Numbered from the stretch's first letter, positions 10,572 through 23,288 are shown. The stretch is 64,000 nucleotides of DNA from Ceratodon purpureus (GCA_014871385.1 CM026426.1:108398565-108462564), one strand, 5' to 3'. Notes: a model not told the origin generated them from the sequence alone. Numbers and translations are program-made.

Positions 10572-13500
10572 TCAGAACATGCTACCATCGCTACTTCCAC
10601 TCTCAGAACTAGATGACTCTGAATCTCCTTCTACCGCCTCGTCATCGACGAATAGAAGGGCCTTGGGATCAAAAGTAGTTGGCCGACTAGGAACATATGT
10701 AAGGGCTCCAGATTGAAACGCCTGTGCTAAGTCCTCTGCGTAGTCCGGAAGTATGAAAGGCTGAATCGGGCTGGAATGAAGACGCCACGATGGAGTGGAC
10801 ACTGCTCTTGGCCCACGTGGTGGTGTTGCTGAAACTACTCTGCAATAGAGAACCGGTTGTGGTTAGATAGAGTACGTAGAGCTGGAAAGAGAAGTAATGA
10901 TTGGATAATTTGAACAAAGAATAGAAGACTTACACCACTTGTCAGGTCTTGCTCTCTTTGGAGGCGCTTCGCCTGCTGCTGCCGGCCTTGGATGTTTAGG
11001 AGGACCCATGGCGGATGGTTTGAGAAGGGCGTTGAATATGGCTTCGTCATCCTCAAAAGCGAGAATGTGACGACCAACAGCCTGGGCGGCCTTGATGGAG
11101 GCCCCTGAAACTCGGAGAGAAACAAAGAAATGAGAAACTGTGGGAAAAACGAGAGGAATAATTAAGCAGAGATATGTAAGAAGAGTTACCTGTCCCAGCA
11201 TTCCAATCAAGGACTATGTCGCCGGGCTTTGACAGCTCCTCAATTATGCCCTGCATCATCTCAGGGGATTTCTCCCTTGGGCCTCTCCACGGCACCTCCC
11301 CATTCATGAGCTGCGAGTCCAGATCGGTGAGGTTGAAAATGGCATCACTCTCGGTAATGTTGAGGAGCCCATGTATCAGCTCTTCCTTCTTCGTCTGGAA
11401 GGAGAAAGTACTGCCACTACGAACGTAGACGCGAATCCAGAACCGCATAGTCTGCAGTCAAGCAAAAGTAGTGAGTAAAATTAAGCGGAAGGGTTATCAG
11501 TAAGCGAAGAGAAGGGCATGTTCAGGAAAAGTACCAAGTTCTCGGGGTTCGTTGGAGAAGTGAGGCCGAGAACATTGACGCCCCACCAGTCCTTGAAGAG
11601 CACGTAGTCACCACCAGCAGCTTCTTCGTCGATATCCTTAGCCAGCTTCTGATCAGTGTTGTAGATGAGGCAGATGGCACCATCTTTCTGCAGGAATTCA
11701 TCTGCAAAACGGAAGATGTCGAACACATAATCCTTCTCGCGAGAGTTCCAAGGCGGAATACTCGTGGGGGGAACGGAAACGGATGGGACAGGAAGATTCT
11801 CAGGGATGTCGGCAATGATCAAGTCGACTCCCAGATGGTTCTCTTGTTTGCACCGGTCCGGAACTTCGTTTTCACGGCCTGCTCCAAACTTGAGCAAACA
11901 AGAAAGCAGAGTTAGTAACTACATAGCGAGTAGAGGTGGCAGAATCCATTAAATGTCAAAATATAGGAACAAACCTTGCGAATGAAGTCTTGAGTCTTGA
12001 TCCAATCCGGGTCGCCACCTTTTCTCTCCTGTCTCCTATTTCGCCGTAACATGGAATCCACAGATGAGTTGAAGACGGAAACATGTGTGGAAATCGAAGC
12101 TCCAGCGGAAGAAGTTGTTTGAGGATATATTTTGGCCTTCCTCTGCTGAAGGAGACCTCTGGTGATCTCCGAAGCACTGATCGAGGAAGGACCCGGTGAA
12201 GAAGTTGAAGAAGGCTTCGTAACGACATTACCCGGAGAGGGCTCTGGAGCCATCTGCTCTGGAGCGGAAGACGCCGCACCAGTTTGCTGTGAAGCTTGTG
12301 AAAGTGATCGCAAAGATTTCAGCCGCCGAGCTCTCCCTTTCTTCGGTGGAGGAGCCGATGATTGGTCTTCAGGGCCTTTGTCATCTTCAGGACCATCCAC
12401 CGTCTCTTCGACCACCACCTCACCCCCATCGTGTAAAGTCTTGATGTCCACCTCAGAGTCAATTGTGAAACCGCGAGAACAATCAAGGTACCAGCATCCA
12501 GCATCCAAATGAGGAGCTTTGTACCTTTTCAACTGCTGTGGAGAGTAGATACACTGGTCCGAGGTTGTCTGCGTCCAAGAAGGGAAGTAGCTGGGGAGCT
12601 GCTGGACCGTGATGGCCCCCTTCAAAAGAAGCTCTCGCTTGAAGTACCTAAGGGAAGAAATTTAGAAGGTTAGTAGCATAGAAAGCAATAGCGAATTATA
12701 ATATGCAAATCCAATACAGTTTCGTGACATACCGGAATATAACCCTCTTGACAACTTTAGCGGTTCCGAGGAATTTAGCGAAGTTGGACTTCTTGTCAAA
12801 GGGCTTCTCAGCCTTCTTCCCAATGAACGTAGGGAAGGCCTTGTCCCATAACATAATACGTGAACTCTCGACATAGTCGCCCGGCTGTTGGACATCAGGA
12901 AATGCCCTCCAATCGATATCGAGGTTCTCCGACTTGAATATGTCCTCGACCTCGTTGATGACGGCTTCCTCCAACTGTAATACAGAATTCAAATAAGTAC
13001 CAATGAGAGAAGAATTGAGAAAGCACTATTTAATTGGTAAGGCATATTTCGAAACCATACCCCAGCCCAGAATGAAGCCCTGTTCAACCAGGGGTCGAAA
13101 TCAATATCCTTGAATCCGGGCTTTGGAAATCTGTATGATAGTCTGGAACTCAGAGATGAGTTCCACCACCTCAGCCACCGAACCTTGTATTTGGGCTCAA
13201 CGGCCGCCGGACAGATCTTCTGGAGCTTATCGAGGGACATCTCAGGTTTTGAGTTCTGACTGTAATGCCGATTGATCTGCCAGGAGTAAAGAAGTATTAG
13301 AAACTATAATTGCATAATGTTGTAACAATTCAAAATACTATCTGAAATTAGATGAAGGTGACACCTCATTCAAGAAGTCGTCACCGTTCTTGGGATTTGC
13401 AATTGCCAAGTACTTGGTGAAGTCCTTATTCTTAATGGAGTCCACCATTTTCTCAGACGCTTCATTCATGATTTCCCAAACCGCAGATGCAGTCTGTTCA

Positions 13501-15246
13501 TCCGCCGGTGTCTTCTCCTTGTAGGCCTTAGCTGCTTCATCGGAGGCTACAGCAATTTCCCGCTGTAGAAGGATAATCATTTTTTAGGGAAATCATAAAT
13601 GAACGAAATAAAGCATTCAAAGAATGAGAGGAGATAAAACGAGCAAAGAGAGGGAGGAGGTAAAACTTACTCGGTAAAGAAATGCGATGAAAACTCGAGT
13701 AGTTAAGGGAAACCATGACGGGTTCGGTGGCTTGTTCTTCAAACAAGCATCGTATTCTTCCGGGTACAGGAGGTCCTTGAACTCCTCCAGCTTCATCATT
13801 CCGAATGAGCGGATTCGAAACAGTTTTGCTGGGAGATTATTCTTCACGTGGTCATTCTCAGTCGACCTGAGTATCTAATTAGTAAGTAAGTGCCATGAAA
13901 TATATTAGAAAAAGACTTCAAATGGATAACAAATGCTCAAGATTTTTGAACGTACCAATTGATGTCGTGCATGGCGTGCAAGAGATTGCCCACATGGCCA
14001 CGGGGGTCAAGTACAATGCAATGCACAGAGATGTGCCAGGATGGGTCGTCTGCATGGTGCTTGTTGATATGCCTTAGCCATGCGGAAAGGCGGTGATTAC
14101 CCTCCCAGACATAAAACACCTTGTGCGAGAACTGCATCAACTCCTCGTCCCCAGAGATCTCATCATCAAAACGATCACTCGCTGCCCTCCATAAAGGGCT
14201 CCAAGTGGCCATGATCTCCGCCGTCACATTCTTCGTTTGCTCTTCAATGTTGTACATGGAGATGTACATGACGCGGTCCCCATCTCTATATCCCTTAACA
14301 AACTCCCGCTCCAAGTGTTGTACCCCCATTTCACCCATTGGTCTAATCTTGGCCATTGGGATCATCCTGCATAGGGGCACCAGCATTCGCGACTTATGCG
14401 TGGGTTTGATCCTGAGGTTGTTGATGACGGCATTGGAGTCCAGCTTGTATTGTATTCGATGCTGCAATTCCCCTTCCATAGCAGTCTTCAAGTCAATCGG
14501 GCAAGATGGTTTTGCCAACACATCTTGTGTTTGAGTAACCTGCGAAGAGGTGTGCGAATTGAGAGAGGAATCACAATCAAAGGAAGTCATGCAAAGAAGA
14601 CAAGTATGTCAAAGAAAGTAACAATATATCTTCATACTGTCATCTCTTTTGTAACAAGTCAGAATTCATCTGCGCTTGGGGGAACTATCTACGTGATGCT
14701 CGACTATAGTACTCCTTAGACTGTCTACAGTTCCAGTGACGGCGCCTCCTCCAAAACCGCCTGGTTTGCTGAACCGGGCAGGGCAGAATTGCCGGTAGAG
14801 CGAACACCACATGCGCTGGCCTTCTCACTCTAATAGGCGATGAAGGAGAGGGTGGAGACATAGGCGGTGAGCCCTGTAGAGGGGAAGTAGGCATGTAGGC
14901 CGGGGACGTAGGCTCATACATTGGTGAGGTAGGCATGTACACGGGAGAAGTAGGCATGTACTGTGGAGAGTGGACCTCGAAAGGTCCACTATCTCCAACT
15001 ACAGGGTTGGCTACATCACAGGTACAATAAGGCTGATCAAATGAATCCGAGAGGTCGGAAACATTGATAACTGAAATGGGGGAGGTCGCGGACATCTCAG
15101 GAGCATCTGAATATACCTAGAGTAGAAGAAATGAAGAGAGGGTTATTTTCCACCTTTAAAAGAGTTGTAAGCAAAAAATTAAAAATAAGAGACAAGTAAT
15201 GTACCTCGGTCTCAGCTGGAGTTAGAACTTCACGTTCGCTCCCCAT
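10572..15246 (-). CDS. Multi-exon ParB-like / N6-N4 DNA methylase-like protein with CTD-like heptads
   Basis: Twelve exons can be placed by GT-AG signals and matching phase: 15246-15205, 15116-(donor unresolved), 14539-13956, 13866-13671, 13562-13365, 13276-13061, 12974-12733, 12647-11975, 11888-11535, 11451-11190, 11104-10934, 10837-10572. That predicts roughly 1,150-1,200 aa. The ATG at 15246 has an in-frame TAG upstream. Order: four RNA-polymerase-II-CTD-like heptads (exon 2), a ParB/sulfiredoxin-like segment (exon 3, [10 protein letters not shown]), linkers, a disordered Ser/Pro stretch (exon 8), a methylase motif-IV-like ADIPEN (exon 9), and motif I LDWNAGTG followed by [13 protein letters not shown] (exons 10-11). 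Motif IV before motif I fits the permuted beta class. The motif-IV aromatic is replaced (DIPE instead of DPPY), so activity is doubtful. The exon 11/12 join and exon 2 donor are uncertain. Confidence 0.7.
14877..14960 (-). repeat. Four tandem RNA polymerase II CTD-like heptads
   Basis: In frame within exon 2 of the ParB/methylase-like gene: [28 protein letters not shown], followed by an SP-rich tail. The RPB1 consensus is YSPTSPS; here Tyr1, Pro3, Thr4, Ser5 and Pro6 are kept in all four and position 2 is Met or Glu. Confidence 0.85.
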
Positions 15247-15448
15247 ATTATCCTCAGAAGACTCCTAATTCATACACAAAGAAATCGACTATCAGTGATA
15301 AAACAACTGTAAAGACAATTAAATGTGAATAAACATCCATCAAACCTCCATTCAAAATTATGGGTTAAGACAAATCTACAAGAAATATAACCAGAAGCTC
15401 AAGCCAGAGAACAAGGAAACTCCATCAATGTAACACATAATAAGAATT

Positions 15449-15528
15449 TTTCATTAAAAATTGAGGCCATCATTGCTATAGCTTTCTAGGCGTAGCTCCG
15501 GCCTGGGGGAATCGAACCCGATACTCTC
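15449..15528 (-). repeat. tRNA-like SINE fragment, copy 1 (inverted)
   Basis: The minus strand contains GGGTTCGATTCCCCCAGGCCGGAGCTA, a tRNA 3' half with a pol III B box (GGTTCGATTCC), followed by a tail also found at 15828-15908 in the opposite orientation. The 5' half with the A box was not seen, so this is a fragment, not a tRNA gene. Confidence 0.5.
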
Positions 15529-15539
15529 TACAAATAATA

Positions 15540-18500
15540 AACATTAAGCCCCAAGCCAAACAGCCCAAGGCAGCAGCATGCGATCAAACATCACCAATTC
15601 AAAGAACAAATAATGACCCGCACCCCTACTGTCGTCACAGACAGTAGGGTGCAAGGTCCATTTATACATTTAAAAATTCAAATCTTTAATCATCTAAAAG
15701 CAATAGAAAATCAGAAAATTAAAAAATAAAATAAAATAATAAACATTAAGCCCCAAGCCGAGCAGCCTAAGGCAGCAGCATGCGAGCAAACATCACCAAT
15801 TCAAAGAACATTTCAGTATGAAGAGAGTATCGGGTTCGATTCCCCTAGGCCGGAGCTACTCCTAGAAGGCTGTAGCAATGATGGCCTAAATTCTTAATGA
15901 AAAATTATTTCCCCTTCAAGTTTAAGAAAATGAAAAAATTAAAAAAAATAAAAAAATTAATAAACAATAAGCCCCAAGCCGAGCAGCCCAAGGCAGCAGC
16001 ATGCGAGCAAACATCACCAATTTAAAGAACAAATAATGACCCGCTCCCCTACTGTCGTCACAGACAGTAGGGTGCAAGGTCCACTTATACAGTTAAAAAT
16101 TCAAAACTTTAATCATCTAAAAGCAATAGAAAATCAGAAAATTAAAATTAAAAAAAAAATAATAAACATTAAGCCCCAAGCCGAGCAGCCCAAGGCAGCA
16201 GCATGCGAGCAAACATCACCAATTCAAAGAACAAATAATGACCCGCTCCCCTACTGTCGTCACAGACAGTAGGGTGCAAGGTCCATTTTTACAATTAAAA
16301 ATTCCAAACTTTAATCATCTAAAAGCAATAGAAAATCAAAAAATTAAAAAAATAAATAAATAAATAAACAATAAGCCCCAAGCCGAGCAGCCCAAGGCAG
16401 CAGCATGCGAGCAAACATCACCAATTCAAAGAACAAATAATGACCCGCTCCCCTACGGTCGTCACACACAGTAGGGTGCAAGGTCCACTTATACAATTTA
16501 AAATTCAAAACTTTAATCATCTAAAACCAATAGAAAATCAGAAAATTAAAATAAAAAAAAATAATAAACACTAAGCCCCAAGCCGAGCAGCCCAAGGCAG
16601 CAGCATGCGAGCAAACATCACCAATTCAAAGAACAAATAATGACCCGCAACTACTGTCGTCACAGACAGTAGGGTGCAAGGTCCACTTATACAATTTAAA
16701 ATTCAAAACTTTAATCATCTAAAACCAATAGAAAATCAGAAAATTAAAATAAAAAAAAAATAATAAACATTAAGCCCCAAGCCGAGCAGCCCAAGGCAGC
16801 AGCATGCGAGCAAACATCACCAATTCAAAAAACAAAAAATGACCCGCCCCCCTACTGTCGTCACAGACAGTAGGGTGCAAGGTCTAATTATACAATTTAA
16901 AATTCAAAACTTTAATCATCTAAAACCAATAGAAAATCATAAAATTACAAAAAAAAATAAAAATAAACATTAAGCCCCAAGCCGAGCAGCTCAAGGCAGC
17001 AGCATGCGAGCAAACATCACCAATTCAAAGAACAAATAATGACTCGCAACTACTGTCGTCACAGACAGTAGGGTGCAAGGTCCATTTTTACAATTAAAAA
17101 TTCCAAACTTTAATCATCTAAAAGCAATAGAAAATCAGAAAAATTAAAATAAAAAAAAAATTAATAAACACTAAGCCCCAAGCCGAGCAGCCCAAGGCAG
17201 CAGCATGCGAGCAAACATCACCAAGTCAAAGAACAAATAATGACCCGCCCCCCTACTGTCGTCACAGACAGTAGGGTGCAAGGTCCACTTATAAAATTTA
17301 AAATTCAAAACTTTAATCATCTAAAACCAATAGAAAATCAGAAAATTAAAAAAAAAAAAAATAATAAACAATAAGCCCTAAGCCGAGCAGCCCAAGGCAG
17401 CAGCATGCGAGCAAACATCACCAATTCAAAGAACAAATAATGACTCGCTCCCCTACTGTCGTCACAGACAGTTGGGTGCAAGGTCCTTTTTTACAATTAA
17501 AAATTCCAAACTTTAATCATCTAAAAGCAATAGAAAATCAAAAAATTAAAATAATAAATAAATAAATAAACAATAAGCCCCAAGCCGAGCAGCCCAAGGC
17601 AGCAGCATGCGAGCAAACATCACCAATTCAAAAAACAAATAATAACCCGCTCCCCTACTGTCGTTACAAACAGTAGGGTGCAAGGTCCACTTATACAATT
17701 TAAAATTCAAAACTTTAATCATCTAAAACCAATAGAAAATCAGAAAATTAAAATTAGAAAAAAATAATAAACATTAAGCCCCAAGCCGAGCAGCCCAAGG
17801 CAGCATCATGCGAGCAAACATCACCAATTCAAAGAACAAATAATGACCCGCTCCCCTACAATCGTCACAGACAGTAGGGTGCAAGGTCCACTTATACAAT
17901 TTAAAATTCAAAACTTTAATCATCTAAAACCAATAGAAAATCAGAAAATTAAAATAAAAAAAAAATAATAAACATTAAGCCCCAAGCCGAGCAGCCCAAG
18001 GCAGCAGCATGCGAGCAAACATCACCAATTCAAAGAACAAATAATGACCCGCTCCCCTACTATCGTCACAGACAGTTGGGTGCAAGGTCCACTTATACAA
18101 TTTAAAATTCAAATCTTTAATCATCTAAAAGCAATAGAAAATCAGAAAATTAAAAAAAAAAAAAAATAATAAACATTAAGCCCCAAGCCGAGCAGCCCAA
18201 GGCAGCAGCATGCGAGCAAACATCACCAATTCAAAAAACAAATAATAACCCGCTCCCCTACTGTCGTCACAAACAGTAGGATGCAAGGTCCAATTATACA
18301 ATTGAATATTCAAATCTTTAATCATCTAAAAGCAATAGAAAATCAGAAAATGAAAATAAATAAACAAATAATAAACACTAAGTTCCAAGCCCAGCAGCCC
18401 AAGGCAGCAGCATGCGAGCAAACATCACCAATTCAAAGAACAAATAATGACCCGCTCCTCTACTATCGTCACAGACAGTAGGGTGCAAGGTCCACTTATA

Positions 18501-21500
18501 AAATTTAAAATTCAAAACTATAATCATCTAAAACCAATAGAAAATCAGAAAATTAAAATAAGAAAAAAATAATAAACATTAAGCCCCAAGCCGAGCAGCC
18601 CAAGGCAGCAGCATGCGAGCAAACATCACCAATTCAAAGAACAAATAATGACCCGCTCCCCTACTGTCGTCACAGACAGTAGGGTGCAAGGTCCATTTAT
18701 ACAATTAAAAATTTAAAACTTTAATCACCTAAAACCAATAGAAAATCAGAAAATTAAAATAAAAAAAAAAATAATAAACATTAAGCCCCAAGCCGAGCAG
18801 CCCAAGGCAGCAGCATGCGAGCAAACATCACCAAGTCAAAGAACAAATAATGACCCGCCCCCCTACTGTCGTCACAGACACTAGGGTGCAAGGTCCACTT
18901 ATACAATTTGAAATTTAAAACTTTAATCATCTAAAACCAAAAGAAAATCAGAAAATTAAAATAAGAAAAAAATAATAAACATTAAGCCCCAAGCCGAGCA
19001 GCCCAAGGCAGCAGCATGCGAGCAAACATCACCAATTCAAAAAACAAATAATGACCCGCCCCCCTACTGTCGTCACAGACAGTAGGGTGCAAGGTCCACT
19101 TATACAATTTAAAATTCAAAACTTTAATCATCTAAAACCAATAGAAAATCAGAAAATTAAAATAAAAAAAAAATAATAAACATTAAGCCCCAAGCCGAGC
19201 AGCCCAAGGCAGCAGCATGCGAGCAAACATCACCAATTTAAAGAACGAATAATGACCCGCTCCCCTACTATCGTCACAGACAGTTGGGTGCAAGGTCCAC
19301 TTATACAATTTAAAATTCAAATCTTTAATCATCTAAAAGCAATAGAAAATCAGAAAATTAAAATAAAAAAAAAATAATAAACATTAAGCCCCAAGCCGAG
19401 CAGCCCAAGGCAGCAGCATGCGAGCAAACATCACCAATTCAAAAAACAAATAATAACCCGCTCCCCTACTGTCGTCACAAACAGTAGGATGCAAGGTCCA
19501 ATTATACAATTGAATATTCAAATCTTTAATCATCTAAAAGCAATAGAAAATCAGAAAATGAAAATAAATAAACAAATAATAAACACTAAGTTCCAAGCCC
19601 AGCAGCCCAAGGCAGCAGCATGCGAGCAAACATCACCAATTCAAAGAACAAATAATGACCCGCTCCTCTACTATCGTCACAGAGAGTAGGGTGCAAGGTC
19701 CACTTATACAATTTAAAATTCAAAACTTTAATCATCTAAAACCAATAGAAAATCAGAAAATTAAAATAAAAAAAAAATAATAAACATTAAGCCCCAAGCC
19801 GAGCAGCCCAAGGCAGCAGCATGCGAGCAAACATCACCAATTCAAAGAACAAATAATGACCCGCTCCCCTACTATCGTCACAGACAGTTGGGTGCAAGGT
19901 CCACTTATACAATTTAAAATTCAAATCTTTAATCATCTAAAAGCAATAGAAAATCAGAAAATTAAAATAAAAAAAAAATAATAAACATTAAGCCCCAAGC
20001 CGAGCAGCCCAAGGCAGCAGCATGCGAGCAAACATCACCAATTCAAAAAACAAATAATAACCCGCTCCCCTACTGTCGTCACAAACAGTAGGATGCAAGG
20101 TCCAATTATACAATTGAATATTCAAATCTTTAATCATCTAAAAGCAATAGAAAATCAGAAAATGAAAATAAATAAACAAATTATAAACACTAAGTTCCAA
20201 GCCGAGCAGCCCAAGGCAGCAGCATGCGAGCAAACATCACCAATTCAAAGAACAAATAATGACCCGCTCCTCTACTATCGTCACAGACAGTAGGGTGCAA
20301 GGTCCACTTATAAAATTTAAAATTCAAAACTATAATCATCTAAAACCAATAGAAAATCAGAAAATTAAAATAAGAAAAAAATAATAAACATTAAGCCCCA
20401 AGCCGAGCAGCCCAAGGCAGCAGCATGCGAGCAAACATCACCAATTCAAAGAACAAATAATGACCCGCTCCCCTACTGTCGTCACAGACAGTAGGGTGCA
20501 AGGTCCATTTATACAATTAAAAATTTAAAACTTTAATCACCTAAAACCAATAGAAAATCAGAAAATTAAAATAAAAAAAAAATAATAAACATTAAGCCCC
20601 AAGCCGAGCAGCCCAAGGCAGCAGCATGCGAGCAAACATCACCAAGTCAAAGAACAAATAATGACCCGCCCCCCTACTGTCGTCACAGACACTAGGGTGC
20701 AAGGTCCACTTATACAATTTGAAATTTAAAACTTTAATCATCTAAAACCAATAGAAAATCAGAAAATTAAAATAAAAAAAAAAATAATAAACATTAAGCC
20801 CCAAGCCGAGCAGCCCAAGGCAGCAGCATGCGAGCAAACATCACCAAGTCAAAGAACAAATAATGACCCGCTCCCCTACTATCGTCACAGACAGTAGGGT
20901 GCAAGGTCCACTTATATAATTTAAAATTCAAAACTTTTATCATCTAAAAGGAATAGAAAATCAGAAAATTAAAATAAAAAAAATAATAATAAACATTAAG
21001 CCCCAAGCCGAGCAGCCCAAGGCAGCAGCATGCGAGCAAACATCACCAATTCAAAGAATAAATAATGACCTGCCCCCCTACTGTCGTCACAGACAGTAGG
21101 GTGCAAGGTCCACTTATACAATTTAAAATTCAAAACTTTAATCATCTAAAACCAATAGAAAATCTGAAAATTAAAAAAAATAAAAAAATGATAAACATTA
21201 AGCCCTAAGCCGAGCAGCCCAAGGCAGCAGCATGCGAGCAAACATCACCAATTCAAAGAACAAATAATGACCCGCTCCCCTACTCTCGTCACAGACAGTA
21301 GGGTGCAAGGTCCACTTATACAATTTAAAATTCAAAACTTTAATCATCTAAAACCAATAGAAAATCTGAAAATTAAAAAAAATAAAAAAGTGATAAACAT
21401 TAAGCCCTAAGCCAAGCAGCCCAAGGCAGCAGCATGCGAGCAAACATCACCAATTCAAAGAACAAATAATGACCGGCCCCCTACTCTTGTCACAGAGAGT

Positions 21501-22245
21501 AGGGTGCAAGGTCCACTTATACAATTTAAAATTCAAAACTTTAATCATCTATAAGCAATAGAAAATCAGAAAAATAAAAAAAATAAAAAATAATAAACAT
21601 TAAGCCCCAAGCCGAGCAGCCCAAGGCAGCAGCATGCGAGCAAACATCACCAATTCAAAGAACAAATAATGACCCTTCCCCCCTACTGTCGTCATCAACA
21701 GTAGGGTGCAAGGTCCAATTATACAATTGAAAATTCAAATCTTTAATCATCTAAAAGCAATAGAAAATCAGAAAATTAAAATAAAAAAAAAAAATAATAA
21801 ACACTAAGTTCTTAGCCGAGCAGCCCAAGGCAGCAGCATGCGAGCAAACATCACCAATTCAAAGAACAAATAATGACCCGCTCCCCTACTGTCGTCACAG
21901 ACAGTAGGGTGCAAGGTCCACTTTTAAAATTCAAAATTGAAAACTTAAATCATCTAAAAGCAATAGAAAATCAGAAAATTAAAATAAAAAAAAAATTAAT
22001 AAACACTAAGCCCCAAGCCGAGCAGCCCAAGGCAGCAGCATGCGAGCAAACATCACCAATTCAAAGAACAAATAATGACCCGCTCCCCTACTGTCGTCAC
22101 AGACAGTAGGGTGCAAGGTCCATTTATACAATTTAAAATTCAAAACTTTAATCATCTAAAAGCAATAGAAAATCAGAAAATTAAAAAAAAAAAAAAAATA
22201 ATAAACATTAAGCCCCAAGCCGAGCAGCTTTAGTTAGCAGCATGC
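15540..22245 (+). repeat. Satellite array: about 33 units of ~201 bp with a conserved palindrome
   Basis: Each unit has a GC-richer core (AAGCCCCAAGCCGAGCAGCC, then GGCAGCAGCATGCGAGCAAA), a perfect hairpin site CCCTACTGTC-GTCACA-GACAGTAGGG, and an AT-rich spacer ending in an A run. Unit spacing is about 195-206 bp. Subsets repeat at 604 bp (19489 and 20093) and at 1812 bp (18281 and 20093), showing three-unit higher-order structure and internal segmental duplication. The early units are interrupted near 15830 by a tRNA-like fragment. Short ORFs across the array are only reading frames through the repeat. The array lies between the ParB/methylase-like gene and the SWIM transposase, inside the giant-element candidate. 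Confidence 0.9.
15828..15908 (+). repeat. tRNA-like SINE fragment, copy 2
   Basis: GGGTTCGATTCCCCTAGGCCGGAGCTA followed by a tail ending ATGAAAAATTA. It is inverted relative to 15449-15528 and is inserted within the first satellite units. Confidence 0.5.
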
Positions 22246-22807
22246 GAGCAAAGACAAGCACAAATGTTGAGAATGTCCAAGCAGCATCAAGCAAAGCCAA
22301 ACCCAAATACCGAAGCGAAACCCCATTAAAACCAAGAAATTCCCAAGGGAAACCCTATCAAAAACCCGAATACTGAAGCAGAATCCTTGAGACCGCAACC
22401 TCTAGAAACGCCTTAATCCACTTTCCTCAATCCAGAACACCAATTTCAGACTCATAACTCGAATCACAATGATTTCTACAAAGACAAACTCTGTCGACCC
22501 GTACAACATGCTTGAATGACCAGAATTCAATACCCCAAGGCTTCATTTCCGTGCAATCGAGTACTGCTCCAACATTCAAACCCCAGCACATTTGAAACGA
22601 GTATTGACCCACTCCCCCCACCTCCAACCCGCAACCAAGAAAATATCGCAAGCCACTAACCCACAACCCAGACAACCCACAACCTAGATCACATCAACAT
22701 CGATTGACTCCAAGTCAAACCCAATCAACCCGTACATTGGAATCCGTACAGCCTCAATTCATGACCCAAGATCCGTACAGCAAAACATTCAAACACAAGC
22801 TTCTTAC
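22246..22807 (-). other. Probable intron or spacer downstream of the acidic exon
   Basis: No ORF of interest. On the minus strand this follows the donor GTAAGAAG of the exon at 22808-22999 and looks like a plant intron that runs into the satellite array. No downstream exon was identified. Confidence 0.4.
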
Positions 22808-22999
22808 CTCCTCCTCGCGGTCTTCCTCCCCATCGTCCCCGTCCGTCCTCTCCTCCTCCTCATTCGCGTCCACGGGAAGCCCTAGCTGCTCCACCTCTTC
22901 TCCTAGCTCCTCCGCGGCCATCTCAAGATCCTGCCCTGCGGCCTCTTCTCCGTCCAGCTCAACAGGCCCGGCCCTCACCTGCTCCTCTCTCGCAGCCAT
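22808..22999 (-). pseudogene. Acidic first exon of an unidentified gene (64 aa, then intron donor)
   Basis: From an ATG at 22999 the frame encodes MAAREEQVRAGPVELDGEEA and continues as a strongly acidic, Glu/Asp-rich segment (EEEERTDGDDGEEDREEE). It ends in phase 0 at a good donor, GAG|GTAAGAAG (22808). The frame is open upstream for another 28 codons without an ATG. No matching second exon was found; the sequence continues through an intron-like stretch into the satellite. It looks like the 5' end of a host gene that was captured or interrupted. No domain was recognised. Confidence 0.4.
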
Positions 23000-23288
23000 A
23001 GCCTCGCCCCCTTCACCTGCTCCCAATATCTCACTCCTCGCCCTCCTCGCAATAACAAGCAGATGTTCGAGCTCGCCACCCACTGAACCTCTACACGACT
23101 CTCCTAATACCCTTATCCTCTGGTTACTCTACGCATATTTTCAAAAAATTTACAACCATTTCAGTTCCGCGGCATTTACGTGAGGTTAAGCAGATCATTT
23201 GTTACTTTCCCAAAATTAATATACATTTTTTAAATAGTGATGCTTCTACTCTTTAGAACACTTAATTGATTTAAAGAATGCACAGCAG

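Noticed and set aside
15490..15865. tRNA genes
   Set aside because: Only the 3' half with the B box is present in each inverted copy; no acceptor pairing, anticodon arm or A box could be found.
16036..22109. Repeated 66-78 aa ORFs in the satellite
   Set aside because: They are the same reading frame through each monomer, with no start context and no independent conservation.
15540..22245. CRISPR-like array
   Set aside because: Units are about 201 bp, the variable parts are diverged copies rather than unique spacers, and the context is eukaryotic. It is a satellite.
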